Shown one piece after another: positions 15,075-19,284 of a stretch of DNA of 19,284 nt. This stretch comes from Gemmatimonadota bacterium (GTDB taxonomy: Bacteria > Gemmatimonadota > Gemmatimonadetes > Gemmatimonadales > GWC2-71-9): positions 9,174-28,457 of the forward strand of contig QHTX01000113.1 of assembly GCA_003220975.1 (NCBI GenBank), in the 5' to 3' direction. Below the pieces are notes generated by a model that had not been told where the DNA came from, did no database searches, and worked only from the letters and a program-made list of their open reading frames with translations. Position 1 is the first letter of the stretch; each line of letters starts with the position of its first letter. The position numbers and the translations under genes are program-made.

Positions 15075-15090
15075 TGGCACTACCATTGCC
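15075..15090 (+). promoter_or_regulatory. Sigma-54 promoter, near consensus
   Basis: TGGCACTACCATTGCC, against TGGCACG-N4-TTGCW: perfect TGGCAC and TTGC boxes with exact GG-N10-GC. The predicted start is about 15101. It is the best-scoring promoter seen in the window and drives the gene at 15112. Confidence 0.65.
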
Positions 15091-15111
15091 TCTGCGCTCC
15101 TGAGGAACACC

Positions 15112-16044
15112 GTGGCTACTCCCGCAGCGTCGTCGCCCGGACTCGCGCTCATCGTCTCTCCCGACGAATGGGCGACGCGCGCCCTCGCCAGCGTGCTCGA
15201 GCCCGCCGGCTATCGGGTGCTGCGCGCGGCCACCGCCGCCGATGCGCGCGAGGGCGCGCGCCGCGCGCAGCCCGACGTCATCCTGATTGCGGTCGAACTG
15301 GAGCAGCCGAGCGGCGAGGAGCTGTGTCGCGAGCTGCGTCGTGATCCGGCGGTGTCGCCCGCCACGCCGATTCTCGGCGTCAGCGCGGCGACGGTCACGC
15401 GCGAGCGGCGCCTCAGCTGGCTGCGCGCCGGCGCGTGGGAGCTGCTCGGCTTCCCGCTCGACGGCGAGGAGCTGCTCTTGAAGCTCGACGGCTACGTGCG
15501 CGCGAAACGGGAAGCGGACCGGGCCGGGGCCGGCGTCCTCATCGACGAAGCGACGGGCCTGTACAACGGGCGCGGGTTGCGGCGTCGGGCCCGCGAGGTC
15601 GTCGCCGAGGCGCTGCGGCTGCACGCCGCGCTGGCGTGCGTGCTGTTCAGCGCCGATCTCGGGGCGGCGGCAGCAGGCGAGGAAGAGCCCCGCCGCTCAC
15701 GCGCCGCGATCCGCGCCCGCGTCACGCAGGCGCTCCAGACCCACGGGCGCCTCTCGGACACGATCGCCTGGTGGAACGGGACGGAGTTCGCGGTGCTCGC
15801 CCCCGCGACGGACGCCGTCGGCGCGGAGCAACTCGCCCGGCGGCTGAGCGCCGCCATCGAGCATGAGTCACCCGAGCCGGGCGAGGCCACCCCGCCGCTC
15901 GAGGTGCGCGCGGGTTACTTCGCCGTGAGCGACGCCCACGCGACGCCGGTCGAGCCGGAGGGCCTGCTGGGGCGGGCGAGCCGGGCCCTGGCGCTGACGC
16001 GCGCAGCCGGGCGCGCCGCGCGCATCCGCCGGTTCGACGAGTGA
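15112..16044 (+). CDS. Pseudo-receiver plus degenerate GGDEF protein (second paralogue)
   Basis: 310 residues from GTG 15112, with GAGG at 15102-15105. It has the same architecture as the gene at 9025-9978. The receiver-like domain begins LALIVSPDEWATRALASVLEPAGYRVLRAAT. Here the phospho-acceptor itself is lost: the position of Asp61 in the paralogue is Ala60 (VILIAVEL), and the late Lys is Phe (GFPLD). The GGDEF-like half starts DEATGLYNGRGL, but the signature loop is WWNGTEF, so diguanylate cyclase activity is unlikely. The C-terminus RIRRFDE resembles the paralogue's LRNFDD. A near-consensus sigma-54 promoter lies just upstream, linking it to RpoN control. It may act as a phosphorylation-independent adaptor or nucleotide sensor; its function is unknown. 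Confidence 0.82.
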   Translation: MATPAASSPGLALIVSPDEWATRALASVLEPAGYRVLRAATAADAREGARRAQPDVILIAVELEQPSGEELCRELRRDPAVSPATPILGVSAATVTRERRLSWLRAGAWELLGFPLDGEELLLKLDGYVRAKREADRAGAGVLIDEATGLYNGRGLRRRAREVVAEALRLHAALACVLFSADLGAAAAGEEEPRRSRAAIRARVTQALQTHGRLSDTIAWWNGTEFAVLAPATDAVGAEQLARRLSAAIEHESPEPGEATPPLEVRAGYFAVSDAHATPVEPEGLLGRASRALALTRAAGRAARIRRFDE

Positions 16045-16047
16045 CGG

Positions 16048-16088
16048 CCGCCGGGGCACCGTTTCAGGCCGGTACGGCGGGCTTTTCT
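16048..16088 (+). terminator. Rho-independent terminator candidate after the second GGDEF-like gene
   Basis: An outer stem CCGCC (16048-16052)/GGCGG (16076-16080) and an inner stem ACCG (16058-16061)/CGGT (16070-16073) are followed by GCTTTTCT. It begins four bases after the stop codon. Confidence 0.45.
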
Positions 16089-16150
16089 CGCGTCTAGCGG
16101 GATCGCAGTGGGGCGTGCAACTTACGGCGCGCCCTTGCGAACCCGTGCGG

Positions 16151-17326
16151 ATGACTACACGACCCAGCCCCAGCCCGCTGTCTGCCCCCCGTAACCTAAG
16201 CCGCAGCTCGTATCCGCCCGCGCCGCAGGCAGAGCGGTTCGCCGCCGTGCCGTCGGCGCTGCTCCAGGCGGCCGCGCGACGTGTGGTGACGGCGTGGGAG
16301 CGCGAGAGCGGCAAGGCCCAGGGCGAAGTCCTCGAGATCGTGGAAGCGCTCGCCCTCGGCGTGCATCGGCAACAGGTCGCCGGCGAGATCGTGGTCGACA
16401 CCCCGGCGCGCTCCGTGCTTGGCCAGCGCCTGCTCGAGCTGCTGCGGTCCGAGGTGATCCAGAGCTGGTCCGCCGCCGCCGCCGCGCCCGCCGAGGTCCT
16501 GGCGGCGCTCACCGCCATCGAGCGGGTCCGCGTGGCGATCGAGCCCGACTGGTTGCAGGATTTCACGTCGCGGCTCGCAGGTCCGAACGGACTGGAGATC
16601 GTGGTGGACGTCGCGCACGATCTCCGCTCGCCCCTCACCTCCATCCTGTTTCTCGCGGAAACGCTGCAGCGCGGGCAGAGCGGGACGGTGAACGAGATGC
16701 AGCGGCGCCAGCTCGCCCTCATTTACGGGGCCGCCCTGGGGCTGAGCTCCGTCGCGAGCGACCTCATCGAGCTGGCCCGGGGTGGCGACGAGCTGGTCGA
16801 GAAGCAGCCGGTTCCGTTCTCGGTCGCGGCCGCGCTCGAGTCGGTGCGCGACATCGTGCGGCCGATCGCGGAGGAGAAGCAGCTCGCGGTGCGGGTGCTG
16901 CCGCCCACCCGCGACCACCGCCTCGGTCACCCCGTGGCGCTCAGTCGCGTGCTCCTCAACCTCACCACCAATGCGCTGAAGTTCACCGAGGCGGGGTACG
17001 TCGAGATCGTGACCCAAGAGCTCGGCCCGTCGCAGGTCGAGTTCGCCGTGCGGGACAGCGGCAAGGGCATCGCCCCCGAGGTGGTCGAGAGCCTGTATCA
17101 GCCGCTGCGCCCGGCCGTCGGCCGACCGGGCTATTCGTTCTCCCAGACGGGGCTCGGGCTTACGATGTGCCGGAAGCTGCTCGCGGCCATGGGGTCCGAG
17201 CTCAAGGTGGAGACGCGACCGGGATGGGGCGCCCGCTTCCATTTCGTGCTCACGCTGCCGCCCTGCCCGGAGCCGGGCGCGGAGCCACCGCGCCGCACCC
17301 GACCGGGGCGGCGCCCCCGCGGTTGA
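16151..17326 (+). CDS. Soluble sensor histidine kinase
   Basis: 391 residues if ATG 16151 is the start (the frame opens at GTG 16115). There is no membrane helix. An N-terminal helical region (about 1-140, AERFAAVPSALLQAAARRVVTAWERE onward) of unknown fold is followed by the HisKA H-box VVDVAHDLRSPLTSILFLAETL (His near residue 156) and the HATPase_c domain: N-box LLNLTTNALKFTEAG, G1 VRDSGKGIAPE, then FSQTGLGLTMCRKLLAAMG (F/G2) and SELKVETRPGWGARFHF. Catalytic motifs are all intact. A proline/arginine tail follows. As a cytoplasmic kinase beside two pseudo-receiver proteins and a LuxR-type regulator, it probably feeds one of the regulators here; pairing cannot be decided from sequence. Confidence 0.9.
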   Translation: MTTRPSPSPLSAPRNLSRSSYPPAPQAERFAAVPSALLQAAARRVVTAWERESGKAQGEVLEIVEALALGVHRQQVAGEIVVDTPARSVLGQRLLELLRSEVIQSWSAAAAAPAEVLAALTAIERVRVAIEPDWLQDFTSRLAGPNGLEIVVDVAHDLRSPLTSILFLAETLQRGQSGTVNEMQRRQLALIYGAALGLSSVASDLIELARGGDELVEKQPVPFSVAAALESVRDIVRPIAEEKQLAVRVLPPTRDHRLGHPVALSRVLLNLTTNALKFTEAGYVEIVTQELGPSQVEFAVRDSGKGIAPEVVESLYQPLRPAVGRPGYSFSQTGLGLTMCRKLLAAMGSELKVETRPGWGARFHFVLTLPPCPEPGAEPPRRTRPGRRPRG

Positions 17327-17375
17327 CAGGACCCATTACCTTTACTCCTGGATCCTGAGCGAGAGGTTTCGCGGC

Positions 17376-18737
17376 ATCCGCCAGCTGATCGACATCCAAC
17401 CACCCGTCGAGCGCGCCTTTCTCGTCGGCGCCCCGCGCAAGGGGTCCGAGGACGCGGGTCGGGTGGACGAGCACCTGGACGAGCTCGACCGGCTCGCCGA
17501 CACGGCGGGCGCCGAGGTCGTCGGCCGGACCTACCAGCGGGTCGAAGCCCCCACACCGAACCTCTATCTTGGCCAGGGGAAGGTGGAGGAGCTCAAGGGC
17601 GTGGTACGGGACGCGCGTTCCACCCTGGTGTTGTTCGACGAGCCGCTCTCCCCGGTGCAGGGACAGAATCTCGAGCAGGCGCTCAGCGTGCGGGTGATGG
17701 ACCGCACCGAGGTGATCCTCGACATCTTCGCGACGCGCGCCCGCTCGGCCGAGGCGAAGATGCAGGTCGAGCTGGCGCAGCTCGAGTACCTGTTGCCGCG
17801 GCTCACGCGCATGTGGACCCACCTGTCGCGCATCCGGGGCGGCATCGGTCTGCGGGGGCCGGGCGAGACGCAGCTCGAGACGGACCGCCGTGCGATCCGC
17901 CGCAAGATCTCGGGTCTCAAGCGCCGGCTCGAGGAAGTCGCCGACCATCGCGCCAACCAGCGCCAGGGGCGCCGCGACCTCCCGTCCGCCGCGCTCGTCG
18001 GCTACACCAACGCCGGCAAGTCGAGCGTGCTGCGGGCCCTGTCGGGCGACGACATCTTCGTCGAGGACCGCCTGTTCGCCACGCTCGACACCCTCACCCG
18101 CGAGGTGGACGTCGGGGGCGGCTACCGCTTCCGCCTCACGGACACCGTCGGGTTCATCCGCAAGCTGCCGCACCATCTCGTCGCCTCGTTCCGCGCCACG
18201 CTGGAGGAGGCCCGGGAGGCGGACCTGCTGCTGCACGTGATCGACGCGGCGCATCCGGCGTGGGAGGAGCAGGTGGAGGTCGTGGATGGAGAAATGCAGA
18301 ACGCGGAGAGAGAAACGCGGAACGCGGAACGCGGAACGCGGAACAGTAATGCAAGTCCCGACCGCAAACGAGTGATCTACGCGTTCAACAAGGCCGACTT
18401 ACTGCCGGACCCCGAGGCGTTTCTTACTCAGGTGCGGGAGCGCTACCCGCACTCGGTGCTCACGTGTTCTGTTCCGCGTTCCGCGTTCCGCGTTCCGACT
18501 TGGGGTGGGGTGGACGCCCTCCGCTCCGCGCTCCGCACATCGGCCCAAGCCCTCCGCCCCATCGCCCAGATCCGTGTGCCGGTGGGGGACGGGCGGCTCC
18601 TCGCCTCGCTGCATCGCGACTCGGAAGTGATGGCCGAAGTGCAGGTGGATGGGGTGGTCGAGGTGACGGCGCGGGTGGAAGCGCCGCTACTCGGGCGGCT
18701 GCGGCGGGCGGGGATCGCCGTCGACATCGTGCCCTGA
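17376..18737 (+). CDS. hflX: GTPase HflX with in-frame repeat insertions
   Basis: Ribosome-associated GTPase that splits stalled or hibernating ribosomes. Motifs: ERAFLVGAPRKG (first strand), DELDRLADTAGAEVVGR, NLYLGQGKVEELK, LSPVQGQNLE, RVMDRTEVILDIFATRA, MQVELAQLEYLLPRL, GGIGLRGPGETQLETDRR, G1 GYTNAGKSS, G2 FATLDT, G3 DTVGF, G4 NKAD. No ATG/GTG/TTG lies before GTG 17463, which would cut off the first strand. ATC 17376, 9 nt after GAGAGG (17361-17366), or CTG 17385 are better, giving about 453 residues. Two odd segments occur: NAERETRNAERGTRNSNAS (about residues 308-326), before the strand leading to G4, and SVPRSAFRVPTW, where the G5 SA-x-TG-x-G loop should be. Both are encoded by inverted heptanucleotide arrays. 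The frame is kept throughout. Confidence 0.92.
   Translation: MRQLIDIQPPVERAFLVGAPRKGSEDAGRVDEHLDELDRLADTAGAEVVGRTYQRVEAPTPNLYLGQGKVEELKGVVRDARSTLVLFDEPLSPVQGQNLEQALSVRVMDRTEVILDIFATRARSAEAKMQVELAQLEYLLPRLTRMWTHLSRIRGGIGLRGPGETQLETDRRAIRRKISGLKRRLEEVADHRANQRQGRRDLPSAALVGYTNAGKSSVLRALSGDDIFVEDRLFATLDTLTREVDVGGGYRFRLTDTVGFIRKLPHHLVASFRATLEEAREADLLLHVIDAAHPAWEEQVEVVDGEMQNAERETRNAERGTRNSNASPDRKRVIYAFNKADLLPDPEAFLTQVRERYPHSVLTCSVPRSAFRVPTWGGVDALRSALRTSAQALRPIAQIRVPVGDGRLLASLHRDSEVMAEVQVDGVVEVTARVEAPLLGRLRRAGIAVDIVP
18299..18345 (+). repeat. Heptanucleotide array GAACGCG (about 6.7 units) inside hflX
   Basis: Units of GAACGCG run from 18299, with two degenerate units (18306-18319) and then three perfect ones plus a partial. 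The 7-bp period reads N-A-E-R-G-T-R and has no stop in any frame. The 28 bases 18318-18345 are the exact reverse complement of 18471-18498. Confidence 0.9.
18471..18498 (+). repeat. Inverted partner array (GTTCCGC units) inside hflX
   Basis: Four GTTCCGC-type units form a perfect 28-bp inverted repeat with 18318-18345, with a 125-nt loop that contains the NKAD motif codons. It encodes VPRSAFRVP at the G5 loop. Confidence 0.9.
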
Positions 18738-18742
18738 CACGC

Positions 18743-18765
18743 CCGGGCCGGCGTCGCGGGCCCGG
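18743..18765 (+). terminator. Hairpin after hflX
   Basis: CCGGGCC (18743-18749) pairs with GGCCCGG (18759-18765) around a 9-nt loop, six bases after the hflX stop. No T-run is present, so it is a hairpin without the full intrinsic-terminator pattern. Confidence 0.45.
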
Positions 18766-18784
18766 AGCTGAGTGAACACCGAGC

Positions 18785-18800
18785 CGCGGCTTCAGCCGCG
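18785..18800. repeat. CGCGGCT-TC-AGCCGCG palindrome between convergent genes (REP-like)
   Basis: A perfect 7-bp inverted repeat with a 2-nt centre, just after the metallophosphoesterase stop and facing hflX. Palindromes of the GCGGCTTCAGCCGC type are common intergenic repeats in several high-GC phyla; a bidirectional terminator role is likely here. Confidence 0.5.
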
Positions 18801-18803
18801 CCC

Positions 18804-19284
18804 TCACGCCGGCCGCAGCGTGAACACGGGCAGCTCGGGTGGACAGAAGAGCCGCGCGGGGATGCCGACGGTGCCGATGCCGCGCGTCACGTAGAGTGGC
18901 GCGACGGTGTCACCGTACCAGCCTGCGACGAAGCGGCCGCTGCCGGGTGGCGTGTAGGGCGTGTAGAACGGCAGCCGGATCTGGCCGCCGTGGGTGTGCC
19001 CGGCGACGACCGCGGCCGGGCGGGGCGCGGTGCCCGGCGCCACCGCGTCCACGTACCCCGGACCGTGGATCAGCCATATGCTCGGCTCGGCCGTGCCGAC
19101 GCCCGCGAGCGCCGCCCCGAGGTCGGGATGGCCCCGCACCGGGTCGTCGATGCCCACGAGCACCAGGCAGGCGCCGCCCCGCGTCACGCGCGCCACCGAG
19201 TTGTACAGCAGCTCCACCCCGGCGTATCCGTAGGCCCGCTCGGCCGCGGCGCGGTCGATGCCCGCGTGGTGCTCCCAATTGCCG
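18804..19284 (-). CDS. Metallophosphoesterase, C-terminal part (runs off the right edge)
   Basis: The minus-strand frame is open from the window edge to the stop at 18804-18806, about 160 residues. It begins within GNWEHHAGIDRAA, the GN-(H/W)-E metal-site motif, then GYAGVELLYNSV, LVLVGIDDPVRGHPDL, SIWLIHGPGYVD (the usual catalytic region) and the C-terminal AGHTHGGQIRLPFY metal site followed by PLYVTRGIGTVGIPARLFCPPELPVFTL. This matches the YkuE/YaeI/LpxG-like calcineurin-type phosphoesterases, some of which cleave UDP-diacylglucosamine in lipid A synthesis. The N-terminal DxH motif is outside the window, so the subgroup is uncertain. It is convergent with hflX. Confidence 0.88.
   Translation of the reverse strand, partial: GNWEHHAGIDRAAAERAYGYAGVELLYNSVARVTRGGACLVLVGIDDPVRGHPDLGAALAGVGTAEPSIWLIHGPGYVDAVAPGTAPRPAAVVAGHTHGGQIRLPFYTPYTPPGSGRFVAGWYGDTVAPLYVTRGIGTVGIPARLFCPPELPVFTLRPA

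Noticed and set aside
16080..16150. Sigma-54 promoter and TGCAAC half-site (16116-16121) before the histidine kinase
   Set aside because: The nearest GG/GC pair has 9-bp spacing in place of 10, and no matching left half-site lies four bases upstream of TGCAAC.
17323..17351. TTGACA at the end of the histidine kinase gene as an hflX promoter
   Set aside because: The -35 is perfect, but 16-18 bp downstream there is no TANNNT-like -10, so I do not list it as a feature.
18299..18498. CRISPR array or insertion-sequence ends in hflX
   Set aside because: The period is 7 bp with no spacers, and there is no transposase or target duplication; it is a tandem heptamer array in inverted orientation.
1..19284. 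tRNA, rRNA, riboswitch, prophage or transposase genes
   Set aside because: None seen by reading both strands; in particular no ribozyme-like leader is evident before glmS.

Overview
High-GC (roughly 70%) Gram-negative-type chromosomal segment carrying most of an exopolysaccharide (EPS) or capsule locus and its signalling genes, followed by housekeeping genes. The fused Wzz/tyrosine kinase, soluble histidine kinase, degenerate GGDEF proteins, SD-less gene starts and NAERGTR-type heptanucleotide repeats suggest an uncultivated soil-type phylum. Gemmatimonadota is my guess, at low confidence; no rRNA or tRNA is present to test it.

Layout, left to right. Bases 1-578 (-) hold the N-terminal part of a glutamine-dependent asparagine synthase. 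Bases 758-3984 (+) are a translationally coupled run: polysaccharide deacetylase, GT4 glycosyltransferase (probable CTG start) and membrane GT2 glycosyltransferase (damaged 3' end). Bases 3956-6394 (-) encode the lipid-carrier sugar-1-phosphate transferase and a sigma-54-dependent NtrC-type regulator. Bases 6682-9028 (+) encode Wzz fused to a BY-kinase, with an apparent frameshift. Bases 9025-9978 (-) encode a pseudo-receiver/degenerate-GGDEF protein. Bases 10299-14244 (+) are an operon of a small four-cysteine protein, glmS (apparent frameshift), a Wza-like export protein and wecB. Bases 14292-17326 (+) encode a LuxR-type response regulator, a second pseudo-receiver/degenerate-GGDEF protein and a soluble histidine kinase. 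Then come hflX (+) and a partial metallophosphoesterase (-).

How the genes fit together: GlmS and WecB supply UDP-GlcNAc and UDP-ManNAc. The sugar transferase loads the first sugar on undecaprenyl phosphate. The two glycosyltransferases extend the unit, the deacetylase and amidotransferase may modify it, and Wzz-kinase plus the Wza-like protein control length and export. No flippase or polymerase lies in the window.

Main discovery: five copies of a palindrome, GTNRYA-N4-TRYNAC, lie only in the three intergenic regions in front of the EPS transcription units. Each region also carries a GG-N10-GC (sigma-54) promoter candidate. For asparagine synthase and Wzz the nearest palindrome is centred about 95 bp before the predicted start. 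Two degenerate copies stand at similar distances before the glmS operon and the second GGDEF-like gene. The likely binding protein is the NtrC-type regulator encoded in the middle of the locus. Second discovery: hflX contains, in frame, two inverted arrays of a heptanucleotide repeat forming a perfect 28-bp inverted repeat, one of them replacing the G5 guanine-recognition loop. Three apparent frameshifts in a short region mean sequence quality should be checked before calling pseudogenes.
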